From assembly GCF_000717645.1 (NCBI RefSeq), contig NZ_JNZZ01000011.1, forward strand, positions 153,832 to 217,831: a DNA stretch of 64,000 bases, given 5' to 3'. This document shows positions 34,689-41,285 of this stretch, piece by piece; the stretch's first letter is position 1; every line of letters starts with the position of its first letter. Source of the DNA: Streptomyces californicus (lineage in GTDB: Bacteria; Actinomycetota; Actinomycetes; Streptomycetales; Streptomycetaceae). The notes under the pieces were generated by a model that worked only from the letters and a program-made list of their open reading frames with translations, searched no databases and was not told the DNA's origin. Made by a program: the position numbers and the translations under genes.

Positions 34689-34803
34689 GCTGTTCCGTCC
34701 CCTCGACCGGTGCGTCGGCACACCGACATCGTGCATGGTGCCACCCATCCCCGTGCCCCCGCTGACGTCTTGTACCCGTTCAGCCCAAGATAGGTTGGTC
34801 TGT
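34689..34803. promoter_or_regulatory. Divergent rsiG/dtd promoter region
   Basis: 115 bp. GAGGGGACGG is the rsiG ribosome site. On the dtd side a TTGTAC / TAGGTT pair (about 34769 and 34790) resembles -35/-10 elements placed only a few bases before ATG 34804, so the dtd message may be leaderless or nearly so. Confidence 0.4.
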
Positions 34804-35253
34804 ATGCGTGCAGTGGTACAGCGAGTCGATGGCGCCGGCGTCTCCGTCGCCGGTGCGACGGACGACCCGTCGGCGCCCGGGGTCGTCGGGGAGATCGTCG
34901 GCGAGGGCCTGTGTGTGCTGGTCGGGGTGACCCATGACGACACCCCGGAGAAGGCGGCGCGGCTGGCCCGCAAGCTCTGGTCGCTCCGCGTCCTGGAGGG
35001 CGAGAAGTCCTGTTCGGATGTGAACGCCCCCCTTCTGGTGATTTCTCAGTTCACTCTCTACGGGGACGCCCGCAAGGGCCGCCGCCCCACGTGGAACGCG
35101 GCGGCGCCGGGCGAGGTCGCCGAGCCGCTGGTGGACGAGGTGGTGGCGGAGCTGCGGGCGCTGGGGGCGCACGTGGAGACGGGCCGGTTCGGGGCGGACA
35201 TGCGGGTCTCGCTCACGAACCACGGCCCGTTCACGGTGATCGTCGAGGTGTAG
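34804..35253 (+). CDS. dtd: D-aminoacyl-tRNA deacylase
   Basis: 149 residues. It starts [15 protein letters not shown], has the catalytic [15 protein letters not shown] segment and ends in the cross-subunit Gly-Pro motif, here [11 protein letters not shown]. The usual motif is N-x-GPVT, so Val is replaced by Phe. Dtd removes D-amino acids and glycine mischarged on tRNA in the cytoplasm. It is divergent from rsiG and convergent with ygfZ. Confidence 0.92.
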   Translation: MRAVVQRVDGAGVSVAGATDDPSAPGVVGEIVGEGLCVLVGVTHDDTPEKAARLARKLWSLRVLEGEKSCSDVNAPLLVISQFTLYGDARKGRRPTWNAAAPGEVAEPLVDEVVAELRALGAHVETGRFGADMRVSLTNHGPFTVIVEV

Positions 35254-35272
35254 GGCGGTACGGGGCCGGGGG

Positions 35273-36238
35273 CTACGGTTCGACGACCGTCTCCTGGGCG
35301 GCGGCCGTGTCCCCGGCGAGCAGCTCCGCGTCCACGGGAACGTTCCGCTTGACGAGGGCCAGGGCGATCGGGCCCAGCTCGTGGTGGCGGACCGAGGTGG
35401 TGACGAAGCCGAGCTGGCGGCCCTCCTCGCCGTCGGAGGCCAGCCGTACCGGGGTGCCGTGGCCGGGCAGGTGCACCTCGCTGCCGTCCAGGTGGAGGAA
35501 GACGAGGCGGCGCGGCGGCTTCCCCAGGTTGTGGACGCGGGCGACGGTCTCCTGCCCCCGGTAGCAGCCCTTCTGGAGGTGGACGGCGGGGCCGATCCAG
35601 CCCAGCTCGTGCGGGATGGTGCGGTGGTCGGTCTCGAAGCCGACGCGCGGCCGGTGCCCCTCGACGCGCAGCGCCTCGTACGCCAGGATCCCGGCGGCCG
35701 GGCCGTGCGCGGCGGCGAACGGCTCCAGCTCGGCGCGGGGCAGGAACACGTCCCGGCCCTGCGGGGTCTCCCGTACGGTCGCCCCGTCCGGAGCCTCCGC
35801 GATCGAGCCGGCCGGGAGGTGGACGAGGGCGGTGTCCCCGGTGCGGTCGGCGACCTCGACGCGGTAGAAGAACTTCATCGACTCCAGGTAGGCGATCAGA
35901 GCCTCCTGGCTGTCCGGCTCGACGTGCATCCACACCGTCGTCCCGTCGTCCACCAGGTACATCGCGTGCTCGATGTGCCCGTTGGCGGAGAGGATCAGGG
36001 CCTCGGTGGCCCGGTGCGGGGCGAGGTCGCTGACGTGCTGCGTGAGCAGCAGGTGCAGCCAGCTCAGCCGGTCGTCGCCGGTGACGGTGACGACGCCCCG
36101 GTGGGAGAGGTCGACGAAGCCGGTGCCGTCGGCGAGGGCGCGTTGCTCGCGGAACAGATCGCCGTAGTGCGCGGCGACACCTTCGTCGCGGCCTTCGGCG
36201 GGGACGGCGCCGGGCAGGGACAGCAGGGGGCTCTTCAT
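35273..36238 (-). CDS. ygfZ: YgfZ/GcvT-domain folate-binding protein
   Basis: 321 residues with the GcvT-like fold and the YgfZ signature KGCYRGQETVAR (K-G-C-Y-x-G-Q-E). YgfZ uses tetrahydrofolate to help assemble or repair certain iron-sulfur enzymes. The start ATG 36238 lies 9 bp from the nur stop, so nur and ygfZ are probably co-transcribed. Confidence 0.92.
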   Translation of the reverse strand: MKSPLLSLPGAVPAEGRDEGVAAHYGDLFREQRALADGTGFVDLSHRGVVTVTGDDRLSWLHLLLTQHVSDLAPHRATEALILSANGHIEHAMYLVDDGTTVWMHVEPDSQEALIAYLESMKFFYRVEVADRTGDTALVHLPAGSIAEAPDGATVRETPQGRDVFLPRAELEPFAAAHGPAAGILAYEALRVEGHRPRVGFETDHRTIPHELGWIGPAVHLQKGCYRGQETVARVHNLGKPPRRLVFLHLDGSEVHLPGHGTPVRLASDGEEGRQLGFVTTSVRHHELGPIALALVKRNVPVDAELLAGDTAAAQETVVEP

Positions 36239-36247
36239 GCGCCCAGC

Positions 36248-36736
36248 CTACGACTTGGCGGGGGCGTCCTCCCCGGCCGTCTCCGCGCCGGCGTGCGCGG
36301 TCGCCTTCTCGGCCGTCCGCGCCGCCGTGCACTCCGCGCAGCGGCCGAAGATCGCGAAGTGCTTCATGTCGGTGTCGAACCCGAAGTCGGCGCGCAGCTT
36401 GTCGGTGAAGTCGGCGACCACGGAGAGGTCCGCCTCGATGACGTCCTTGCAGTCCCGGCAGACCAGGTGGATGTGGTGGTGCCGGTCGGCCAGGTGGTAG
36501 GTGGGCGCGCCGTGGCCGAGGTGGGCGTGGCTGACCAGCCCCAGCTCCTCCAGGAGCTCCAGGGTCCGGTACACCGTGGAGATGTTCACCCCGGAGGCGG
36601 TCTTACGCACCTCGCAGAGGATGTCGTCCGGGGTCGCGTGCTCCAGGGCGTCGACGGCCTCCAGGACGAGCTGGCGCTGCGGCGTCAGCCGGTAGCCGCG
36701 CCGGCGGAGGTCGGTCTTCCAGTCGGTGGTCACCAC
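36248..36736 (-). CDS. nur: Nickel-responsive Fur-family repressor
   Basis: 162 residues. The winged helix (about 10-85) includes RGYRLTPQRQLVLEAVDALEHATPDDIL and NISTVYRTLELLEELGLV. The metal region holds SHAHLGHGAPTYHLADRHHHIHLVCRDC, with the clustered histidines of Nur, and FGRCAECTA completes the paired cysteines. From memory the sequence is very close to S. coelicolor Nur (SCO4180), which represses nickel uptake and the iron superoxide dismutase gene. It carries a longer Ala/Glu tail. Confidence 0.9.
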   Translation of the reverse strand: MVTTDWKTDLRRRGYRLTPQRQLVLEAVDALEHATPDDILCEVRKTASGVNISTVYRTLELLEELGLVSHAHLGHGAPTYHLADRHHHIHLVCRDCKDVIEADLSVVADFTDKLRADFGFDTDMKHFAIFGRCAECTAARTAEKATAHAGAETAGEDAPAKS

Positions 36737-36830
36737 ACGCCCCAGTCTAGGGCGTGCGGCCGGGCGCCGAAGGGGCCCGAGGCTGCACGCGGAAGCCGGC
36801 CCGCCCGCCGGCCCGGCGTGGAGAACCCGC

Positions 36831-36870
36831 CGGGCCTACTCGAAGAATCTGGCGGGCCTACTTGAAGAAG
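36831..36870. repeat. Duplicated 3' end of the nitrobindin-like gene
   Basis: CGGGCCTACTTGAAGAAG (36853-36870), the last codons of the gene, recurs 22 bp downstream as CGGGCCTACTCGAAGAAT (36831-36848). The second copy would also read as Phe-Phe-x-stop. Confidence 0.7.
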
Positions 36871-37430
36871 GCGATGCCGTCGTCGGGCATGTCCTCGAGG
36901 TTGCGCGCCATCTCGGCGACCTCCTCGGGGGTGACGACCTTCTTCAGGTGCGCCGACATGTAGGGGCGCAGCTCGACCTCGGGGGTGGCCTTCTCGCCGA
37001 CCCACATGAGGTCGCTGTTCACGTACCCGTAGAGCCGCTTGCCGCCGCTGTACGGGCCGGAGGCCGCCGTCCGGGCCACCGCGTCGGTGACCAGGTCGAT
37101 CTGCGGCTTCTGGTCGGCCAGCTCGCCGTACCAGATCTCGATGACGCCCTGGTCGCGGGCCATGACGACCTCGACCTTGCGGTCCTTGTCGATGCGCCAG
37201 TAGCCGGTCTCGGTCTCCAGCGGCCGGACCTGCTTGCCCTCGCCGTCCAGGACCCAGGTGCGGGAGCTGTACTCCAGGAAGTCCCGGCCGTCGTGGCTGA
37301 AGGTGACTTCCTGGCCGAAGTTGCACTTCTCGGCGCCGGGGAAGTCGGACACGCCCGCGCCCGCCCAGTTGCCGAGGAGGAAGGCCAGCGGGACGAGGTC
37401 CGGGTGGAGGTCTGACGGAATCTCGATCAT
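36858..37430 (-). CDS. Nitrobindin-like (FABP-type) beta-barrel protein
   Basis: 190 residues. The barrel signature G-x-W-x-G-x-G is LLGNWAGAGVSDFPG near residue 20; GRDFLEYSSRTWVLDGEG, ETETGYWRIDKDRKVEVV and VNSDLMWVGEK are barrel strands. His in RPYMSAHLKKV stands where nitrobindins ligate heme. Such heme proteins bind NO or isomerise peroxynitrite. It precedes nur on the same strand with a 121-bp gap. Whether heme is bound here is not proven. Confidence 0.8.
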   Translation of the reverse strand: MIEIPSDLHPDLVPLAFLLGNWAGAGVSDFPGAEKCNFGQEVTFSHDGRDFLEYSSRTWVLDGEGKQVRPLETETGYWRIDKDRKVEVVMARDQGVIEIWYGELADQKPQIDLVTDAVARTAASGPYSGGKRLYGYVNSDLMWVGEKATPEVELRPYMSAHLKKVVTPEEVAEMARNLEDMPDDGIAFFK

Positions 37431-37486
37431 GGGCGCTCAGGCGATCTGTGAGGGTGCGGGGAGGTGGGGAACCGGGGCGGCGGAGG

Positions 37487-37588
37487 TCAGCGCTGGCCCT
37501 GGTACAGCTTCTTCACGGTGATCGCGGCGAAGGCGGTGACGCCCACGCAGACCAGGACCAGAAGGGCGGTGAAGAATGCCTCAAGCAC
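37487..37588 (-). CDS. 33-residue membrane peptide
   Basis: GTG 37588 with a strong GAGGAG site six bases upstream opens a 33-codon ORF: LEAFFTALLVLVCVGVTAFA, then AITVKKLYQGQR. It has one transmembrane segment and a basic cytoplasmic end. The good ribosome site, codon use and position 56 bp upstream of the nitrobindin-like gene on the same strand make it convincing despite its size. Function is unknown; it could be a regulatory membrane peptide. Confidence 0.75.
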   Translation of the reverse strand: MLEAFFTALLVLVCVGVTAFAAITVKKLYQGQR

Positions 37589-37731
37589 AGGGGGCTCCTC
37601 GTGACGAGCGGGTGGCGGCGGCCACAAGGCCGGGCCCCCAGCCTAATGGGTGGGCGCCCGGCCTTCTCGTTCAGGTGGGCCCGGGGCGGGGCCGGACGCC
37701 GGGCGGGTGGACGGGCCGCTGAGCCGCTGAG

Positions 37732-37825
37732 CCTCCGGGCCTCCGGGCCTCCGGGCCTCCGGGCCTCCGGGCCTCCGGGCCTCCGGGCCTCCGGGCCTCC
37801 GGGCCTCCGGGCCTCCGGGCCTCCG
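37732..37825. repeat. Octanucleotide array, CCTCCGGG x 11.75
   Basis: 94 bp of perfect 8-bp units. As 8 is not a multiple of 3, all frames read the same Gly-Leu-Arg-Ala-Ser-Gly-Pro-Pro cycle and copy changes shift frame. It abuts the DsrE-like reading frame and occupies the place of its first codons. Confidence 0.97.
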
Positions 37826-37862
37826 ACCCGAGGCCGCCGAGCGCTGCTCGCAGGCGTTCACC

Positions 37863-38153
37863 GTGGCGGCCGTGGGCGTCGCCAGCGGGGTCGAGGTCTC
37901 GCTCTGGCTGACCGGGGAGTCGTCGTGGTTCGCGCTGCCGGGCCGGGCCGCCGAGTTCGAGCTCCCGCACGCCGCCCCGCTGCCCGACCTGCTGGACTCG
38001 CTGCTGGCGGGCGGCCGGGTCACCCTGTGCACCCAGTGCGCGGCCCGGCGGGACATCACGGAGAAGGACGTGCTGGAGGGCGTACGCATCGCGGGGGCGC
38101 AGGTCTTCGTGCAGGAGGCCATGGCGGACGACGCCCAGTCGCTCGTCTACTGA
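37863..38153 (+). pseudogene. DsrE/DsrF-like protein gene whose 5' end is lost to the octamer array
   Basis: Homology starts at about 37836 (AAERCSQAFT) and continues through VAAVGVASGVEVSLWLTGES, LCTQCAARRDITEKDVLEGVRIAGAQVFVQEAM. Relatives I recall have about 15 residues before this, holding the first beta strand. Here those codons are replaced by octamer repeats, and a stop (37728-37730) closes the frame just upstream with no start between. The only in-frame start left is GTG 37863, which would remove strand 1. DsrE-fold proteins carry persulfide sulfur or act in peroxide/sulfur metabolism; Cys in LCTQCAARR is retained. Confidence 0.6.
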
Positions 38154-38198
38154 TACCGGCTTCCGTTCGTTGATACCGGCTTTCGCCCGGCGACGGTC

Positions 38199-38456
38199 TC
38201 AGCGGCGCTTCCTGCCGTCCAGCTCGTCCCACCACTCGTCGGACTTCGGATCGCCCGAGGGGTCGTCCCACCAGCGGTCGTCCGGGCCGCGCCGGTTGGC
38301 GACCATCGCGGCGACCGGCGGGATGACCATGGCGACGACGCACATGCCGATGGCCACCGGCATGGACCACAGGCGCACGACGGCCCAGGCGGACACGAAG
38401 AGGACGACGCATCCGCCCATCATCAGGAAGTAGTTCCGCCTGCGTCGGGCGTACAT
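38199..38456 (-). CDS. DUF3099 family membrane protein
   Basis: 85 residues with two hydrophobic segments (about 9-29 and 33-52) and a Trp/Asp-rich tail (DDRWWDDPSGD, SDEWWDEL). It matches the streptomycete DUF3099 family; function unknown. It is convergent with the DsrE-like gene. Between them, TGATACCGGCTTYCG occurs twice (38151-38186). Confidence 0.8.
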   Translation of the reverse strand: MYARRRRNYFLMMGGCVVLFVSAWAVVRLWSMPVAIGMCVVAMVIPPVAAMVANRRGPDDRWWDDPSGDPKSDEWWDELDGRKRR

Positions 38457-38517
38457 GCCTCCAGCGTAGGACCGCGGGCCCCGGACGGCAGCGGTGCGGA
38501 GGACGTCGCGGACAGCA

Positions 38518-38573
38518 CGGAGGGCCGCACCCCGCGTCAGGTGGCGTCCAACCCCCTGGGGTGCGGCCCTCCG
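38518..38573. terminator. Terminator of the rhodanese operon
   Basis: A perfect 16-bp stem, 38518-38533 with 38558-38573, and a 24-nt loop, placed 70 bp past the DUF1416 stop. Confidence 0.8.
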
Positions 38574-38642
38574 GCCGGTCCGTGTGCCGTAACGCGACGG
38601 GCGTGCCCGGGGCGCGTACGGCGTGCCGTGGATCCCGGGGGA

Positions 38643-38930
38643 TCAGACGGCGATGGCGACCTCGGAGAGTCCGCCGGTCTGCGCGACGACCGTGCGGTCG
38701 GCGCTGCCGCCCGGCACCAGGGCGCGGAGCGTCCAGGTGCCCTCGGCGGCGTAGAACCGGAACTGACCGGTCGCGGAGGTCGGAACCTCGGCGGTGAACT
38801 CACCCGTCGAGTCCAGGAGGCGCACGTAGCCGGTGACGGGCTCGCCGTCGCGGGTCACGCTGCCCTGGATGGTGGTCTCACCGGGCTTGATCGTCGAGGC
38901 GTCGGGGCCGCCGGCCTGTGCTCCACACAT
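38643..38930 (-). CDS. DUF1416 family protein linked to thiosulfate sulfurtransferase
   Basis: 95 residues of a beta-sandwich (transthyretin/carboxypeptidase-regulatory-like) fold: TTIQGSVTRDGEPVTGYVRLLD, FTAEVPTSATGQFRFYAAEGTWTLRALVPGG. The start is MCGAQAGG, with Cys at position 2. It follows the rhodanese gene by 42 bp, the standard actinobacterial pairing, and must work with it in sulfur transfer in a way not yet defined. Confidence 0.88.
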   Translation of the reverse strand: MCGAQAGGPDASTIKPGETTIQGSVTRDGEPVTGYVRLLDSTGEFTAEVPTSATGQFRFYAAEGTWTLRALVPGGSADRTVVAQTGGLSEVAIAV

Positions 38931-38972
38931 GGTGTTCTGTCCTTCGGGTCGAAGCGGTGCTGGTCGGGCGGG

Positions 38973-39812
38973 TTACTTGGCGGGGCCGAGCTCGATCGGC
39001 ACGCCGACGAGGGAGCCGTACTCGGTCCAGGAGCCGTCGTAGTTCTTGACGTTCTCCTGGCCCAGGAGCTCGTGGAGCACGAACCAGGTGAGCGCGGAAC
39101 GCTCACCGATGCGGCAGTACGCGATGGTGTCCTTCGACAGGTCGACCTGCTCGGCCTCGTAGAGGGCCTTGAGCTCCTCGTCCGACTTGAAGGTGCCGTC
39201 GTCGTTGGCGTTCTTCGACCACGGGATGTTGCGGGCGCTCGGCACGTGGCCGGGGCGCTGCGACTGCTCCTGCGGGAGGTGGGCCGGGGCGAGCAGCTTG
39301 CCGCTGAACTCGTCGGGCGAGCGCACGTCGACCAGGTTCTGGTTGCCGATGGCCTTGACGACGTCGTCGCGGTAGGCGCGGATCGACTCGTCCTGCGGCT
39401 TGGCCGTGTACTGGGTGGCCGGGCGCGTGGGGACGGCGTCGGTCAGGTCGCGGGAGTCCAGCTCCCACTTCTTGCGGCCGCCGTCGAGGAGCTTCACGTT
39501 CTCGTGGCCGTACAGCTTGAAGTACCAGTAGGCGTACGAGGCGAACCAGTTGTTGTTGCCGCCGTAGAGGACGACCAGCGTGTCGTTGGCGATGCCCTTC
39601 TCGCTGAGCAGCTTCTCGAAGCCGGCCTGGTCGACGAAGTCACGGCGGACCGGGTCCTGGAGGTCCTTCGTCCAGTCGATCCGGATCGCGTTCTTGATGT
39701 GGTTCTTCTCGTACGCCGAGGTGTCCTCGTCCACCTCGACGATCGCGACCTGCGGGTCGTCGATGTGGGCCTCGACCCAGTCGGCGTCTACCAGGACGTC
39801 GCTGCGGCTCAT
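38973..39812 (-). CDS. Thiosulfate sulfurtransferase (two-domain rhodanese)
   Basis: 279 residues with an inactive N-terminal rhodanese domain and an active C-terminal one; the active-site loop is AYCRIGERSALTW (CRIGERS). It moves sulfane sulfur from thiosulfate to acceptors such as cyanide or biosynthetic thiols. It corresponds to the CysA/SseA group in actinobacteria. A cysteine-containing leader peptide lies 184 bp upstream, so supply of cysteine or sulfur probably sets its expression. Confidence 0.92.
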   Translation of the reverse strand: MSRSDVLVDADWVEAHIDDPQVAIVEVDEDTSAYEKNHIKNAIRIDWTKDLQDPVRRDFVDQAGFEKLLSEKGIANDTLVVLYGGNNNWFASYAYWYFKLYGHENVKLLDGGRKKWELDSRDLTDAVPTRPATQYTAKPQDESIRAYRDDVVKAIGNQNLVDVRSPDEFSGKLLAPAHLPQEQSQRPGHVPSARNIPWSKNANDDGTFKSDEELKALYEAEQVDLSKDTIAYCRIGERSALTWFVLHELLGQENVKNYDGSWTEYGSLVGVPIELGPAK

Positions 39813-39876
39813 GCTGTTCTCCTCCGGGGCAGTCTGCGGCGGGGTGGTGCGAGATGCGGAGTTGCGGGGTGCGGCT

Positions 39877-39908
39877 GTACGCGCGGAGGCACGGAACGCG
39901 GCGCGTAC
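39877..39908 (-). promoter_or_regulatory. Leader hairpin between the Cys peptide and the rhodanese gene
   Basis: GTACGCGC (39877-39884) pairs with GCGCGTAC (39901-39908), 8 bp, 16-nt loop, about 90 bases past the leader peptide stop. It could be the attenuator or its alternative. Confidence 0.4.
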
Positions 39909-39996
39909 GAGGCACGGGGCCGGCCGGGTGACGGTCGGGGGCCGACGGTCGGAGGGCCGGGGAAACGGGACGGCTGCGGTGGTACGAGCGTCCCGC

Positions 39997-40077
39997 TCAG
40001 AGCGCGCGACAGAGCATGGCGGCGACGCGGCACAGGTCTACTGCCCGCCGCTTCGTGAGATCCGCCTGTCGCTTCAT
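39997..40077 (-). CDS. 26-residue cysteine-containing leader peptide
   Basis: The ORF reads MKRQADLTKRRAVDLCRVAA then MLCRAL. The VDLCR and MLCR pieces are the hallmark of small leader peptides found before sulfur-assimilation and cysteine genes in actinobacteria. It precedes the rhodanese-DUF1416 operon. In mycobacteria such Cys-bearing leaders have been shown to attenuate the operon when cysteine is ample. The same ribosome-stalling mechanism is inferred here. Confidence 0.85.
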   Translation of the reverse strand: MKRQADLTKRRAVDLCRVAAMLCRAL

Positions 40078-40378
40078 GCGTCCGATCGTAGGGAGGTACG
40101 GACGGAGATGTCACCGTCGTGTCGGATGGTGAGACGGGATCATCCGCGATGCGAGACGCGAGCGGGCCCGGGGCGGCTTCCGTCCGCTCCGGGGCTCCGG
40201 TGAGCCTTCCCCGTATCTACGGACCGGACGCGGGCGTCTCACTATCCGGATCGGGGCGTGCGCGGGGGCTGCGAGAGGGGCCGTGGGGCCGGTGGGGGGC
40301 GGGTGGTGGGTCGCTGAGCCGGTCGGGCGGTCGGCCGGCCGGGAGGTCGGCCGGTTAGCCGCTCAGCCGGTCAGCCGG
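40078..40378. other. Promoter region of the Cys leader and an 8-bp repeat
   Basis: No gene is seen in these 301 bp. The part nearest the leader (40078-40150) is less GC-rich and should hold the promoter. The far end has CAGCCGGT repeated three times (about 40363-40386), running into the stop of the LmeA-like gene. Confidence 0.5.
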
Positions 40379-41068
40379 TCAGCCGGTCAGGGAGACATTC
40401 GAGCCGGTCACGGTGATCTCCAGGCCCTTCTCGGTCACCTCGACCTCCTGGAGCTCCAGCCCCTTGGGCAGACCGTCGATGTCGCCCTCGAAGTCGGTCC
40501 GCTTGCGGATCAGGTCCTCGACGCCGGGAATCCCCTCGCCCGGGACCTTGTCCGCACGCACCTTGACCGTGTGGCCGTCGACGCGGGTCACGGTGGAGAG
40601 CACGCTGCGCGAGATCGGGCGGCCGAGGATCTCGACCGTGCCGGTGACCTTCGCCTTGCCCTTGCCGCCGTACTCCACGACGACGCCGTCGCTGGCCGCC
40701 GCCGTCAGGTCCTTGTAGGTGACGAGCGCGGTGCCGGTGGCGCGGGCGGCCGTGGCGGTGCGGTAGCCGGAGCCGAGCTTCACGTCGTGGAGCTGGGCCC
40801 GGACCTCGCTGACGCGCACCGCGCGACCGCCGGCGCTGGTCTCCATCCCGGTGAGTTCGAGATCGACCCGGTCCAGGCGCGACGCGGCGACCTGGGTGAG
40901 GAAGGGGAAGCCCTTGATCGAGATCTCGGTCGAGGCCGCGCCGTCCGCGCTCATCGCGACCCGGTCCTCGGCCTCCGACTCGGCGAAGTAGACCGCCGCG
41001 CGGTCCACGGCGAGGAAGAGCCCGCCGAGCAGCACCACCAGGACCAGCAGTATTCGCAGTGCGCGCAT
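40379..41068 (-). CDS. LmeA-like (DUF2993) phospholipid-binding protein
   Basis: 229 residues with one N-terminal signal anchor (LRILLVLVVLLGGLFLAV) and the DUF2993 body: ISIKGFPFLTQVAASRLDRVDLELTGM, VRVSEVRAQLHDVKLG, VEILGRPISRSVL. The family has a tubular lipid-binding fold. Mycobacterial LmeA acts outside the membrane in lipoglycan synthesis. The homologue here probably works at the cell envelope. Confidence 0.85.
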   Translation of the reverse strand: MRALRILLVLVVLLGGLFLAVDRAAVYFAESEAEDRVAMSADGAASTEISIKGFPFLTQVAASRLDRVDLELTGMETSAGGRAVRVSEVRAQLHDVKLGSGYRTATAARATGTALVTYKDLTAAASDGVVVEYGGKGKAKVTGTVEILGRPISRSVLSTVTRVDGHTVKVRADKVPGEGIPGVEDLIRKRTDFEGDIDGLPKGLELQEVEVTEKGLEITVTGSNVSLTG

Positions 41069-41160
41069 GTGTGTCGTTCCCCCACCCTGAGCCGTCGGTC
41101 CCCCTGGCGACCGTGAAGCCTACTGCGGCTGGAGTGGACGCCCCCGGGTGATCGACGTAC

Positions 41161-41192
41161 GACGGCCCCCCGGTGGTTCCCGGGGGGCCGTC
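41161..41192. terminator. Strong terminator
   Basis: Perfect 13-bp stem, 41161-41173 with 41180-41192, and a 6-nt loop. It lies past the end of the following minus-strand membrane protein gene, upstream of the LmeA-like gene. Confidence 0.85.
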
Positions 41193-41212
41193 TGCGGTCG
41201 GGCGGAGCGGGC

Positions 41213-41285
41213 GGTGACCGAGGTGATCACCGTGGTCACCCTGATCACCGTGACCGCCGTGGTCACTGATCGCCGTGGTCGGATC
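41213..41285. repeat. 9-bp degenerate repeat GTGRTCACC
   Basis: About seven imperfect copies (GTGATCACC, GTGGTCACC, CTGATCACC, GTGACCGCC and similar) are in tandem. Each unit is near-palindromic. The run touches the stop of the membrane protein gene. Confidence 0.65.

Noticed and set aside
37732..37825. CRISPR array
   Set aside because: Units are 8 bp with no spacers; it is a simple tandem repeat.
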